DNA of 34,793 bases, taken from the NCBI GenBank assembly GCA_001642415.1, contig LTDK01000038.1:1-34793 (forward strand). Reading direction: 5' to 3'. Made by a program: the position numbers and the translations under genes. Below, piece after piece: positions 8,732-18,666 of the stretch (within the stretch, counting starts at the first letter, position 1; every line of letters begins with the position of its first letter). The stretch is from Nematocida ironsii. Taxonomy: Eukaryota > Microsporidia. A model generated the notes under the pieces. It saw only the letters and a list, made by a program, of their open reading frames with translations. It had not been told where the DNA came from and did no database searches.

Positions 8732-11725
8732 CTATTCACTATCAGAAGAAATAGCATTGTTTGATGGATTTTTTAAGCCACTAATAAACTTTATTATTTC
8801 CTTGTATTTAACTGTTTTAGAATTCTCATTTCCCTTGCCGTTTAATAGCTTTAGGCGGATGGACGACAGCATATCCAGAGTATATGTTGCAATTGAATCA
8901 TTCCAAATATGTGTAAAAGCTTTCTTAACATCTGGTGTCAGGTATTCATATGATATGTAATTATATATAGCCTTAATAACTACTATGGGTGGTGCTAGAT
9001 CACCACATGCAATGTAAAAAATCCAGCACATGAATATATTATCTGAAGTGTATTTTTCATAGTCGCAAATGCTGTCTTCTATTGCGCTTAGAATAGTTTC
9101 TATGTTGCTCTCCATCTCACTTTCTGTTGACTTACTATCATTAGATACCTTTTTAATTATATTCTTGCATATATTCATCTGCGTGAAGAAAACAAATTTC
9201 TTGCGCGAGGTATGAAGTTTGCTCTCCAGCACACCAACCATTGATGCAAATCCGTGGACAAAGGTGGCAGGACATAAATTGCTGTTAAACAAAACACATG
9301 CCATGTGCATCGCGCCGACAAGGCCATTATATGGAGACAGCATCTCCGATGAATCGCGCTCCAACTGCGAGTAGTACGCCTTGTAATTTTCGTTGTATAC
9401 GCACCCGCACATGATGACGGGTAGTGTTTCAGGGTTAATTATAGAAAGGCGTTTTACAAAAATGGAGGTAAACTGCACCATGGGGTTAGTGTCGTCCAGA
9501 ATTTCTGCACTGGAATGCATTAAAAACATTTCAATAATTTTAGATGTATACTCTGGATCGCATACACTGCCCCATACAAGAAACCCATTGGATATTTTGT
9601 ACCCACAGTCCAGTGCAGATTTTATTTTGTCTGTGTAGGTGTATTCCCTTCTGTAGGCATATGCGAGTTTATCCAGCTGATTGTTTATATATTGTTTAAT
9701 AATGCAGTTGGTATATACGCACGCTGTGTAATCGTTTGTTTGCATCAACTCCAGCTTTGTTTTGATCTGGTCAACAATAGACACACTGTTCTCAGAAGTT
9801 ATCGGCCTAAGTACAAAAGTAGAAGTAATATGCGGTATTTCTATTTCAAGCAATCGGTAGCTATTAAAAGGGCGCTCATTGTATATGACCACAATAGGAC
9901 TATTATCATCTGTGAATAAGTCTAGCCTGCCACTCTTTGTTTTTCTCAACTTAATATCTCTGCACTCCACCTTTATGCTTTTATTCTCTGAGAGAGACTT
10001 AAATACATTCTGTAAATTATACTGTATTATTTTCTGGTCTGACTTATCTATCCTTTTCTTATCAATTATACTATCTAACCATAAAATTGCAATCTCCAGA
10101 TTATTATTAACACCCGTCAGTCCTTTTATGGCATATAGCATGTTTAGCAGCCCAGGCTCAATTTGTTTCTTACCCTCTGTGTAAAAAACACATCTAGTAA
10201 GCAGAGCCTTTATATCCGTGCACCATAAATCAAGTGTTTTAGAGTAGTCAAATGGCTCTTTAGTACATTCTATAGTAAAAAACCCACCAAGTAGTGGGGC
10301 ATGATCTGGTGCACGCCAGATAACATGCGTTTTGGTAAAGTGGTTTAGTGTAAAACATAAGAACAGGTCAAAAAGGACGCGTTCCATATAATTCTCCCCA
10401 GCTGCATCAATACTCTCTTTTTTTCGAATAAAAGATGGCACAGGAGGATAGATAGGCAGATCTAGATTAGTCAGAAGAGGGCACATGAGGTATGCATTGT
10501 TCCACAGCCGTTTAATGTCGCACAGGGCATTGATGTATTTTGGTACATATTTGGACAAGTACCACTTCTCAGACAGGAATAGCCGGTCAAATGCGAGCTG
10601 TGCCATTCTTTTTATTGTTGTTTTCGGAAACTTATCAATTGATTCCTTTTCATACATATAAAAAACCCCAACGATTCTATCTGGTATACACCAATAATTT
10701 ATGTTCGTTTTGCTGCTGCCTTCCCCCGATCCAGCCCACTCATTTTCTACCTCATTTTCTTCCTCATCATCTACCTCTATTATTTCTTCTTTCTCTTCTG
10801 GATAATTGAGCTCATGAAAAAGTAAATTATATACCGAAGTCACAAACAAATTGTATAATTCTAAAGTTTCTATGTACTCAAAGAAGTAGGACTGTATGAG
10901 GAATCCCGGGGTGAACAAGAAATTGCCAGAGTTGAACTCATCATCTGTTTCTGGAGTTCTGAACTCTAATGGAGGAGGCTGAAACTTGGGGTCAGCAGTG
11001 TTTTTGAAGAAGTTTAATAATTGCTCTGTTTTCTTCTGGTACACTAACATAGCATCGCTGTTTTCTTCTCCTTTACACCATATGTGCATGCTTAGGTTGA
11101 CGTAGAACTCGCCGTCTATTCCTTTCTTATTTAGAACAAGCCTTTTTTCTTTGGCATTCTCTGGGCCATCTACTATATCAATGTCAATCCTCACTCCTTC
11201 GGAGAGAAGAAAGAGGGCGGCAAGAAAATATATAATATCAGACGTGCCAGTGTAGGTCTCCATAAACATGGCAACAGAGTCAGAAACACTCGAGTTAAGC
11301 TTTAGTTTCCCATTAACCTGGCAAAACAAGCTCTCCAGCTGCGAAGTGAATGCATCTAAGTATTCTATCTTATATTGGCACATGTATTTTTTTACATTTT
11401 TTATATGCTTACTAGTGGTTAAATCGTCGTCAGAACTCTCCTCGTAGTATGTGTCTGCTATGAGAGAGGCACACAATACCAGGTTCAGCGTGTAGTCACA
11501 CTCGCGCACTATATACCTTTTTACAGGCGAAATCTCTCCGTCAGGATGAATTACAAATCTATTGGCAGAAAATCGCATCTCTTGTATCTTCATCGCAGTG
11601 GACAGGCCTATTTTAGCGGTTATGCAATGTAATAAAAGTATAATAATCACCACAATGTGTTTTTTCTTTAATGCATTTACGAGTGCTGACAAAGTACATT
11701 CAAACAAAGCGTATTTCTCTTTCAT
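8732..11725 (-). CDS. NemLGF-like secreted protein, copy C, 997 residues
   Basis: Family member with a signal or anchor segment at residues 23-37 (HIVVIIILLLHCITA) after a basic KKK. FVIHPDGEISPVKRYI (57-72), FLAALFLLSEG (167-177) and GFLIQSYFFEYIE (274-286) are the family blocks. An acidic insertion at about 310-330 (DDEEENEVENE) is specific to this copy. Later shared blocks are LLNMLYAIKGLTG, NVFKSLSENKSIKVECR and the C-terminal VKYKEIIKFI. Its closest relative here is copy D, but the Cys-rich middle block of B and D is weaker. The ATG aligns with the one chosen in D, about 19 codons before a KK pair. GC content is higher than in copies A and B. It is probably a secreted host-interaction protein; its molecular role is unknown. 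Confidence 0.9.
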   Translation of the reverse strand: MKEKYALFECTLSALVNALKKKHIVVIIILLLHCITAKIGLSTAMKIQEMRFSANRFVIHPDGEISPVKRYIVRECDYTLNLVLCASLIADTYYEESSDDDLTTSKHIKNVKKYMCQYKIEYLDAFTSQLESLFCQVNGKLKLNSSVSDSVAMFMETYTGTSDIIYFLAALFLLSEGVRIDIDIVDGPENAKEKRLVLNKKGIDGEFYVNLSMHIWCKGEENSDAMLVYQKKTEQLLNFFKNTADPKFQPPPLEFRTPETDDEFNSGNFLFTPGFLIQSYFFEYIETLELYNLFVTSVYNLLFHELNYPEEKEEIIEVDDEEENEVENEWAGSGEGSSKTNINYWCIPDRIVGVFYMYEKESIDKFPKTTIKRMAQLAFDRLFLSEKWYLSKYVPKYINALCDIKRLWNNAYLMCPLLTNLDLPIYPPVPSFIRKKESIDAAGENYMERVLFDLFLCFTLNHFTKTHVIWRAPDHAPLLGGFFTIECTKEPFDYSKTLDLWCTDIKALLTRCVFYTEGKKQIEPGLLNMLYAIKGLTGVNNNLEIAILWLDSIIDKKRIDKSDQKIIQYNLQNVFKSLSENKSIKVECRDIKLRKTKSGRLDLFTDDNSPIVVIYNERPFNSYRLLEIEIPHITSTFVLRPITSENSVSIVDQIKTKLELMQTNDYTACVYTNCIIKQYINNQLDKLAYAYRREYTYTDKIKSALDCGYKISNGFLVWGSVCDPEYTSKIIEMFLMHSSAEILDDTNPMVQFTSIFVKRLSIINPETLPVIMCGCVYNENYKAYYSQLERDSSEMLSPYNGLVGAMHMACVLFNSNLCPATFVHGFASMVGVLESKLHTSRKKFVFFTQMNICKNIIKKVSNDSKSTESEMESNIETILSAIEDSICDYEKYTSDNIFMCWIFYIACGDLAPPIVVIKAIYNYISYEYLTPDVKKAFTHIWNDSIATYTLDMLSSIRLKLLNGKGNENSKTVKYKEIIKFISGLKNPSNNAISSDSE

Positions 11726-11766
11726 TTTCTAGCAGGCCTAAAATTAATTATCTTTATATTTTAGAT

Positions 11767-11778
11767 ATAATCCGAAAT
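11767..11778 (-). promoter_or_regulatory. TTTCGG-type motif upstream of copy C
   Basis: Read on the minus strand this is ATTTCGGATTAT, one base from the consensus TTTCGGGTTAT, 42 bp before the start codon at 11725. A second, denser pair lies at 11987-12004 in the same direction. Confidence 0.45.
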
Positions 11779-11875
11779 TATCTAAACCTTTTTGTGTTAT
11801 TTATGTATTTTAATTTTTTATCAACTGGACTCCAAGAATATTTTTATACCCTAAGTGCATTTATATACAATACAA

Positions 11876-11948
11876 CAGCATATACAATGCAATATGCCTT
11901 GTACAATAAAGCAGCATATACAATAAAGCAGCATATACAATGCAATAC
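11876..11948. repeat. short direct repeat, CAGCATATACAAT x3
   Basis: CAGCATATACAAT starts at 11876, 11912 and 11929 (spacings 36 and 17 bp). The first and third copies are both followed by GCAATA. This looks like local slippage in the spacer; no function is evident. Confidence 0.75.
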
Positions 11949-12161
11949 GCTATATGCACAGTATACTAAGTACCAAGAAAACAATATAGCCCGAACCCCG
12001 AAATATACTCTTGGCACACATAGATATTACAAGCTGTTTTAAACTAAAAAGCCCATCTAGATATTATCTAGAAAGAACCTTGTGTATTAAATGATATAAT
12101 GTAATTATATTTTATTAAATCCCAGAAGTACTTGTTACTTTTTGCAAAGAGAAAAATACTT

Positions 12162-15065
12162 CTAACTCTTATTTGTGTATGACAAGTGTGCACTGGCATT
12201 TGTTTTCCTACTAGAATGAGAATGCGCTCTAGAAGGGCCTTCTTTGTTGTACATTGCAAAGAATTTCTCTATTTGGCAGTACTTTACACTCCCTTTCGTA
12301 TTGCCTTTCTTGAAAAACAGGCTCCACTCCTTCTCTATAAACTTTTGAACATTGCAAAAGTCTTTGTCAGAAAACCTCTTTCCTATAATATTTTTAAACC
12401 GGTGGGACATGTCAGCCGAGTTTATATGTGCATAGATCTGCGGAATGAACTCCCTAAAATTCTTGCTTTTACTACAGGCATAAACAAGCCAGCATACGTA
12501 AATATCATTCACAGTGTACTTTTTCTGAGTGGATATGTGCCTTTTCATTGTCTGTAGGATATGGTTAAGTATGGCTATGCCCCTCCTTTTATTTGCATTT
12601 ATTTGGTTTAGTGACTCTCCAGGCTTATCCAAAATATAATCTTTGTACAGCCTATTTAAAATATTCAGGCAGACATAGTCACTTGCAAATTCACGGAATA
12701 TCTCGCTGGTGTTACTGTACACGATGAGCAAAGATATACACGAGTTGATAGTAGCGTGCTTCGGCAGGTCAAGGGAAAATATTGACTCAAACAGAATCCA
12801 CATAGGTACAGAGAGCCGCTCTGCTTTGGGCATAGCAAGCACGTCATAGTTAATCTGTGAATAGTAATATTTGTAACTCTTATTGAACACACACCCTCTT
12901 AAAATACTCTGCCGCACATTCCGGTCATCCAGCGGAGCACTTCCTATAAGATTAGCAGTAAACCGCACCATGGGATTGTTGCATTTTACATTTTCTCTAT
13001 TGGAGTGGATTAAAAATATCTCAACAATGCGAGACTTGCATGCCAAGTTATCCAAGCTGCTCCAAAGCAGTAGGCTATTTGCATTACTGTATCCGCGGTT
13101 CATAAGTGCCATTATCGTTGTGCCAGGTATATAATCTGTGGCATCATCAGCCTGTATTCTCTGCAGGCGGTCCTCTGCATATTGTAACATCATACACTCG
13201 GTGTGGGTGGCTGCACTAGAATAACGAGTCTTCATACTAGTTAGAGCAGCTTTCAGTTTTGGCTGATAGAAATGTATATCAGAAGCAAGCGTAATCGTGG
13301 GATGTGCATACTCCATTTCCAGATTCACTCCAGCACAGGTATTATTATGCGCATAAACAATTTCAACACAGGTGTCATTAGACGTAAACAGATCCTTCCA
13401 CCCATTGTATGTGCTGTTTACTTCCACCTCACGGCACTTCACTTCTACATTCTTGTTAACTGAGAGAGACTTAAACACGCCCTGCAGGCTACTTTGTACT
13501 TTAGACTGATCTGCAGCACTCAGCTTGTCTTTGGAAAGAAGGCGCTTTAAGCAGGAAATTGCATCTTCAACACACATGTTCTGCCCTACCACATCAGATA
13601 TAACATAGAGCATGTTTATTAAGCCAAAGGCAATTTTATTACGTGATTTTCTTATATACGAGACTCTGGCACTAGGCAGGCATGCAACAACCTTGCTCCA
13701 ATCTCTCTGCATGATATAGTCTGCATATTCTTTAGGCTCGCTGTATTGAGAAAAGAAGTGCTTTAGGCCAGGAGATGCATCTGGCAGATGGGCTGTGCTG
13801 TACTTCTTTGTTACAGGGTTAAAGACAATGCAGCAGAAAAGGCCTAGAAGGATGGACTCCATGCGGCTGACGTAGCATACGCAGCTGCCAAACTTGAATC
13901 TTTCTTCTGACTGGTCGTACTCAGGAAGATTAGTATGTGTTGGCACCTGTGCAGAGCATGTAAAGGGAAGCACCATATATGCATCTTTTATGGCTTCTAT
14001 TTTTTGTAGGTGTGTGATGTACTCTACTCCTTTCTCTATCTGGGCATTATGTGCGAAAAGATCGGAAAACACCCGCTTTGCATGTGCTGTTTGCACACTT
14101 TCTTCTATGGATGCATGTGAAATTTGCTCACTTAACAGAGTGTACACAGCTTTTACAAATTCTTTATACATATCCACGCTGTCTATGTACTCAAAGAAGT
14201 ACGACTGGATAAGAAGTTTAGGATTACACAGAAAATTCCCTGTTATGAACTCTTCGTATCTGCTCGTCTCTGCAAATATACTTGGCATCTCTAAGCTGCA
14301 TTTAGGGTTATTCAGCTGCTTGAAGAACTTCACAATATCTTCTGTCTTTTTTTGGTAAACTGGCTCTACCTTCTTCCCGTCCACTGTTTCATCAAGCCAC
14401 ATCTCTAGATTGATGTAGAATTGTGCATGATTTTCCGCTTTTAAAGAAAGTACTGTAGATGGTTCTTTACTAGTGGTGCTGACATCCATATATAGCGGAA
14501 TATTCACCCCCTCCGAAAGAAGGAGCAGTGCTGCAAGTAAATACACGGCATCTTTCTTGTTTTTATACTCTCTCATAAACCGAGAAAACGAGTCAGAGTG
14601 GCTTGACTCAATGGACAGCAACCCGTCCTCAGAGGGGAACATGTTGATCATCTGCTCAGTGAATACCTGTAGGTATATACAGGTTTTTTTGGGCAAGCCC
14701 ATATTAATGTGCACTTTGTCGTATACCGGATTCTTGCGGTACTCGCATGTGTATTCACCTTCTTCTCCGCTGCAGTCTATTTTTAGAGCAAAGCTTATGT
14801 CTACTCCAGAGAAATACTGCCGCATGTTCTGCATGTGCCTGCTTATGCTCTGTACATGTCTGCGAACTGGGGAAAGTGCACCATCTGGGTTTATTACCAT
14901 GTCGCATTTAATATCCATGGCCTGTATTTCTTCTATTGATTTCATACATACTCGCGCGTGCATTGTGCTAGCTATGAATACAAATATCAAAAGACAAGTC
15001 TTCTTCCAAGTATTTATCAATATAAAGCAGCGAGTTCTCTCTAAAATTATATCTTTCATGTCCAT
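12162..15065 (-). CDS. NemLGF-like secreted protein, copy D, 967 residues
   Basis: Family member with a signal segment at about residues 23-37 (TCLLIFVFIASTMHA) after a KK pair. MVINPDGALSPVRRHV (56-71), LLAALLLLSEG (176-186) and LLIQSYFFEYI are the conserved blocks. A middle block has LGLFCCIVFNP, HLPDASPGLKHFF, YSEPKE and DWSKVVACL, then INMLYVISDVVG and a Ser/His-rich tail. The frame is open to an ATG at 15233, but those 56 extra codons are AT-rich and unmatched. The ATG pair at 15065 and 15059 aligns with the start of copy C, so I start at 15065. There are no membrane spans after the signal. It is a tandem neighbour and nearest relative of copy C; its function is unknown beyond probable secretion. 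Confidence 0.9.
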   Translation of the reverse strand: MDMKDIILERTRCFILINTWKKTCLLIFVFIASTMHARVCMKSIEEIQAMDIKCDMVINPDGALSPVRRHVQSISRHMQNMRQYFSGVDISFALKIDCSGEEGEYTCEYRKNPVYDKVHINMGLPKKTCIYLQVFTEQMINMFPSEDGLLSIESSHSDSFSRFMREYKNKKDAVYLLAALLLLSEGVNIPLYMDVSTTSKEPSTVLSLKAENHAQFYINLEMWLDETVDGKKVEPVYQKKTEDIVKFFKQLNNPKCSLEMPSIFAETSRYEEFITGNFLCNPKLLIQSYFFEYIDSVDMYKEFVKAVYTLLSEQISHASIEESVQTAHAKRVFSDLFAHNAQIEKGVEYITHLQKIEAIKDAYMVLPFTCSAQVPTHTNLPEYDQSEERFKFGSCVCYVSRMESILLGLFCCIVFNPVTKKYSTAHLPDASPGLKHFFSQYSEPKEYADYIMQRDWSKVVACLPSARVSYIRKSRNKIAFGLINMLYVISDVVGQNMCVEDAISCLKRLLSKDKLSAADQSKVQSSLQGVFKSLSVNKNVEVKCREVEVNSTYNGWKDLFTSNDTCVEIVYAHNNTCAGVNLEMEYAHPTITLASDIHFYQPKLKAALTSMKTRYSSAATHTECMMLQYAEDRLQRIQADDATDYIPGTTIMALMNRGYSNANSLLLWSSLDNLACKSRIVEIFLIHSNRENVKCNNPMVRFTANLIGSAPLDDRNVRQSILRGCVFNKSYKYYYSQINYDVLAMPKAERLSVPMWILFESIFSLDLPKHATINSCISLLIVYSNTSEIFREFASDYVCLNILNRLYKDYILDKPGESLNQINANKRRGIAILNHILQTMKRHISTQKKYTVNDIYVCWLVYACSKSKNFREFIPQIYAHINSADMSHRFKNIIGKRFSDKDFCNVQKFIEKEWSLFFKKGNTKGSVKYCQIEKFFAMYNKEGPSRAHSHSSRKTNASAHLSYTNKS

Positions 15066-15566
15066 TTGAGTGTATACTAAAATTAAAAACTTCTTTATCA
15101 CATTAAAAAGACCAGAAATTTGCATTTTATTATAGCCAAGCACACATAGCATAGATGGGATATGATTTAAATAATTCAAAAATAATTTTAAATGCTCTAC
15201 AATGTATATACAAAATACAATCCGAAATTGCAAAGTATTTTATACTGTGATAACTACCATGGAATTCTAAGCTATTAGTGCCTAGTATGCACGAAAGGGA
15301 TATAGTCCAAAAGGAGAAGCTCAAATTGCCACACCACATACATACAAGAAGCAGCTAAATAATGTATATTTATTAAATATTTATCTAATGGAAAGGTTGT
15401 ATATATAGATTAGTTAGTCTATATTTAGTCTCCTATCTCAATCAAAAACGTCTTCATGTGCTCATGTACTCAAATATTTAAACTACCTACTTGCATTCTT
15501 TTGTGTAATTTTAGTTTTAACTAAGAAACAGCTTACTTGTATAGCCTGGAATAAAGCGATCTAATG
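15066..15566. other. spacer between copies D and E
   Basis: AT-rich, about 500 bp. It contains one minus-strand motif copy at 15217-15228 upstream of copy D and the downstream region of copy E. ORFs here are short and overlap the open but unsupported N-terminal extension of copy D. I see no RNA gene or mobile element. Confidence 0.5.
15217..15228 (-). promoter_or_regulatory. TTTCGG-type motif upstream of copy D
   Basis: On the minus strand it reads ATTTCGGATTGT, a degenerate copy of TTTCGGGTTAT. It lies about 150 bp before the start at 15065 and is oriented with the gene. Confidence 0.35.
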
Positions 15567-16475
15567 TTATAAATGGGTTGGTTGTTTCTGGCTGCACTCA
15601 AACATATCCGAACTTTGGCTGGGCGGGTGGTCTAGGTGGTCTTTCTCTACCACATCATTTACTTCTTCTGTATTATTAGACATATGCATGCATATGCATG
15701 CAAAAATATCTATTTCTTTTTTATTATTATTTCTTATCAATGCGTCCTTTGCTTTTTGAATATCATTCAAGTCTCTTATTTCTTTATATATTATCTCCAG
15801 GGCATCTAATGAACCTTCCAAATTTTTCTCCTCGTTTATTATAATATCGTTTACAATAGCACTTACTTTTTCTATATTTGCAGATTTACTATTGGCTTTA
15901 TTACCAGCATCTTTGTTAGTATCTTCATTATTAATGATTTCTTGAATATTCTTGGTATTAATGCTTTCTTTAGTGGCTTCTTCACTACGCTTTTCTGCAT
16001 TGATATTATCTATTAATTTAATGCACATTTCCACAGTTCTAGATATTTTGGGTTTGAAAACAGCAACTTGAATTGCCCTTAGCATACCTGTGTAGTTTTC
16101 ATCCAGTTTTGTAAGCTTTTTGAGTATTTCACAATCACTAGGCTTACGAAAACTTTTTTTTACGTCATTAATCAACGCTATAATTTGGTTTAGAAGTAAA
16201 GTAATACTTCTATTGCGTTTAATTGCCTCTACTTCATTTTCTTTAAAAACATTATAGCTTAAGACTAGGCCTATCAGTGTGTCCTTGATCTCGTTAAAAT
16301 GAAACTCGCATTGTATAACTACGTTTAAAACCACCAAGTGCAGCTTTTTCTCAACCAACTGATGCTCCACTTCGCCAATGGAGATATTTGCAGTAGAATT
16401 TTTTCGTGATTTTAAATCTGAGCCACGCCTAGAAAGCCTTCTAACTAATAGCAATGGCGTTTTTAGAAAATTTAG
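15567..16475 (-). CDS. C-terminal part of copy E in a shifted frame (no ATG)
   Basis: This frame is open from 16475 to a stop at 15567 (about 302 codons) but has no ATG until about codon 131. It overlaps the end of the frame at 16441-18666 by 35 bases. Together the two parts would give about 1030 residues, the size of complete family members (893-997). One extra base in the A5 run at 16460-16464 (minus-strand sense) would explain the break. The encoded protein is polar and helical, rich in Lys, Glu, Asn and Ile, and ends in a Ser/Gln/His tail. I see no clear match to the C-terminal blocks of copies B-D. It is most likely the 3' half of one gene, either a pseudogene or a sequence error, and less likely a separate protein. 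Confidence 0.6.
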   Translation of the reverse strand, partial: LNFLKTPLLLVRRLSRRGSDLKSRKNSTANISIGEVEHQLVEKKLHLVVLNVVIQCEFHFNEIKDTLIGLVLSYNVFKENEVEAIKRNRSITLLLNQIIALINDVKKSFRKPSDCEILKKLTKLDENYTGMLRAIQVAVFKPKISRTVEMCIKLIDNINAEKRSEEATKESINTKNIQEIINNEDTNKDAGNKANSKSANIEKVSAIVNDIIINEEKNLEGSLDALEIIYKEIRDLNDIQKAKDALIRNNNKKEIDIFACICMHMSNNTEEVNDVVEKDHLDHPPSQSSDMFECSQKQPTHL

Positions 16476-18666
16476 TTAATGAATTCCTTCTATTATTAGT
16501 ATTCTGTTTTTCATGTTCTTTTTCTATATCTGGCTCTGTAGATTCTTTGTTTATATTCTGCTTTTCATGTTCTTTTTTTATATCGTCCATGATTTTTTTG
16601 ATAAATTTAATGTTCTTGCCATTTTCAGTTAGTAGAAATAGCAAATCCTTCTTATCCAATAGATCAGGCATTTTTAAAATCACCTCTGAAATAATGGGCA
16701 GGTCAAACCGAGTCCAATTTTGAAGGTATGAATTTATGAAGCTGCTCAGAAGATCCTTAGATTCCTTCTTTAATAGATATGAACATATGCTAGCAGTCAA
16801 CTTAGCCATCGTCTCTTTACCAATATCTTCAAACCTTATAGTAAACTTGCTAGAAAGTTTGTCATAAGAAAAATATTTTTTAGACTGTCCCAAAAGATCT
16901 ATCAAAATAATAAGATGCCGATTGTAATCTTGCGCTTCAATAGCACTAAAGCTTCTATACCGAAGCAGATTTTTAATAATAGTCGTTACAGTTTGCTTGC
17001 CGTCTAAATCCATGTAGGCTGCCCGGACCAGCAGACCACAGACCACTTCTATATAGCCATACTTTTTTAAAAGATACCCAATATAAACCAGCCTTTTTAT
17101 ATCATCATCTGTGCCTGGCAATGATTTATTTGTGATTTCAAACTCGGATTTAATAAAACTTATATTATTATTACTATCTTTCCGCTTATAACGTTCCAAC
17201 TCCTGGGTTGCATAGTCAATAAGTAGAAAGTTTATAAAAAAATCGCCCTGGATGTTTTCTATTATCTTCTCAATCGCATTCTTAGCCACCATTTTATCTG
17301 GTATTTTTTTCTTTTCCGGGTTAGTCAAAATATTCACCATAGGTATTATATCTTCTATATTCTTTACTGTTATCTCTTCCTTTGAACTGAGAGCGCCTTT
17401 CTCAACAAAACATCTATTGTATATATTTCTTGCCTGCTGGCCAAATTTAGCTAATTTCGGGCTACTGGAGTCTTCGCATGGCAGGCAATCTTCTATCAGA
17501 GTGCGCACGCTAGAAACAAACAGCATTCGTTTATCTGCGTCGTCGTTTATGTATTGGTGCACATAGTTTTGTATGAGAAAGCCTGGCATATTCATGAACT
17601 CACCAGTCATATAACTATTGTATGTGTTTGGTTCTGCAAATCCTTCGCGCTCTGAATTGTATTTCTCACAGTATTTTATAAAAAAAGTAATAATGCATTC
17701 AGCACAGCCTTCTATTAAACCTCGTTCTGCACATGCTTTTATATTATGCACACTTTTTTTTGTCATTTCTAGTGGGGCTTTCTTTTCATTGTCAGCTGAA
17801 TTTTGTTTCTTATCATCATTTGGATTTTGCTTCTCATCCTTTTGTTTCTCATTCTTCTTTTTTTCATCCTTCTTTTTCTCATCTTTCTTTTTCTTATCCT
17901 CTTGTATCTTTTTCTTTTTATCGTCAGCAAGCTTTTTCTCTTTACCATTAGTGGGTGGAGTCAGATCGATGCTGAATATAGTGGAATTGGTCAACCTGTT
18001 TACTTCATCTAAAACAACCACAGTATTACCTTTCTCATTCATATTAATACTTATAGGCAGTTTCAGCCCCTCCGACAGAAGAAATAGAGAAGCCAAAAGC
18101 ATATAGCTCTCGGAATTTTTTAAATTTTCTTTTTTAGAAAGAATAGAATAAAAATGGTGGGTATCCATCCTGAGTATGTCTACACATCTATTGTTAAAAA
18201 ACATTTGTTGAAGTACTGCATAGTATTCTTTTTTGTAGTCTGAATCTGACAGTATCTTGCTATTAATAGTTTGTGAAATAGTGTATTTTTTCTGACTAGT
18301 TTTCCATCTAATTCTATAGCCTGATGAAGCCGGGTTCTTGGGCTTTTTAATTTTTAGTTTATAGTGCCAATTAACATTTGGGTCTAACTGCTGCTTTAAT
18401 TCAATGTGATTGCATTCTTTGTGGAGAGTTCCTCTGTCCTTTGATAATGGCCCATGTGGATTGACTTCTAGTTCTTTTTTATTTGGCCTATTTTCAAGTT
18501 TATATAAATCATCTGTAGCACATGCTAGAGATAGAAAGAACATAATCATAACACACTGCATCTTTCTAATGCAATCAACTCCCATTCTGCAGTCTTTCTC
18601 TACTGCATGCTGAGTGTTTTTCTGTCTGTTTGAAATTCTAGATATTTCTGGCATTTTTGATTTCAT
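16441..18666 (-). CDS. NemLGF-like secreted protein, copy E (frameshifted), 741 residues
   Basis: Divergent family member. A signal segment lies at residues 37-50 (QCVMIMFFLSLACA), with VNPHGPLSKDRG (68-79), MLLASLFLLSEGLKLPI (189-205) and PGFLIQNYVHQYI as family blocks. Residues 243-297 are a Lys/Asp/Glu-rich low-complexity insertion (runs of KKDEK), absent from the other copies. The Cys-rich middle block and the NMLYV block of B-D are not evident, so this is a separate branch. The last 40 residues contain a near-duplicate of K/E-KEHEKQN. The frame ends at a TAG (16441-16443) while another frame continues downstream. Translation could also start at Met28, which would give a signal peptide more like the other members. 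Confidence 0.75.
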   Translation of the reverse strand: MKSKMPEISRISNRQKNTQHAVEKDCRMGVDCIRKMQCVMIMFFLSLACATDDLYKLENRPNKKELEVNPHGPLSKDRGTLHKECNHIELKQQLDPNVNWHYKLKIKKPKNPASSGYRIRWKTSQKKYTISQTINSKILSDSDYKKEYYAVLQQMFFNNRCVDILRMDTHHFYSILSKKENLKNSESYMLLASLFLLSEGLKLPISINMNEKGNTVVVLDEVNRLTNSTIFSIDLTPPTNGKEKKLADDKKKKIQEDKKKKDEKKKDEKKKNEKQKDEKQNPNDDKKQNSADNEKKAPLEMTKKSVHNIKACAERGLIEGCAECIITFFIKYCEKYNSEREGFAEPNTYNSYMTGEFMNMPGFLIQNYVHQYINDDADKRMLFVSSVRTLIEDCLPCEDSSSPKLAKFGQQARNIYNRCFVEKGALSSKEEITVKNIEDIIPMVNILTNPEKKKIPDKMVAKNAIEKIIENIQGDFFINFLLIDYATQELERYKRKDSNNNISFIKSEFEITNKSLPGTDDDIKRLVYIGYLLKKYGYIEVVCGLLVRAAYMDLDGKQTVTTIIKNLLRYRSFSAIEAQDYNRHLIILIDLLGQSKKYFSYDKLSSKFTIRFEDIGKETMAKLTASICSYLLKKESKDLLSSFINSYLQNWTRFDLPIISEVILKMPDLLDKKDLLFLLTENGKNIKFIKKIMDDIKKEHEKQNINKESTEPDIEKEHEKQNTNNRRNSLTKFSKNAIAIS

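Larger units (their letters stand above)
11726..12161. other. spacer between copies C and D
   Basis: This 436-bp AT-rich spacer holds the promoter-side motif copies for copy C at 11767-11778 and 11987-12004 (TAGCCCGAACCCCGAAAT) and a short tandem repeat at 11876-11948. An ORF across it on the plus strand is repeat-derived and overlaps the start of copy C, so I do not call it a gene. Confidence 0.55.

Noticed and set aside
11671..12042. 123-codon plus-strand ORF between copies C and D
   Set aside because: It overlaps the start of copy C on the other strand, is built partly from the CAGCATATACAAT repeat, and has a low-complexity Tyr/Asn/Thr composition.
12162..15233. Longer start of copy D at 15233
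   Set aside because: The extra 56 codons are AT-rich and do not align with any family member. The ATG pair at 15065 and 15059 aligns with the start of copy C.
15681..15702. CATATGCATG direct repeat, palindromic
   Set aside because: It lies inside coding sequence (Cys-Ile-Cys-Met-His-Met) and is only two units long, so it is probably chance or slippage.
16454..16475. Programmed frameshift at A-rich run in copy E
   Set aside because: No canonical slippery heptamer is present (only five A), and no clear downstream stem-loop is visible. A simple indel explains it better.
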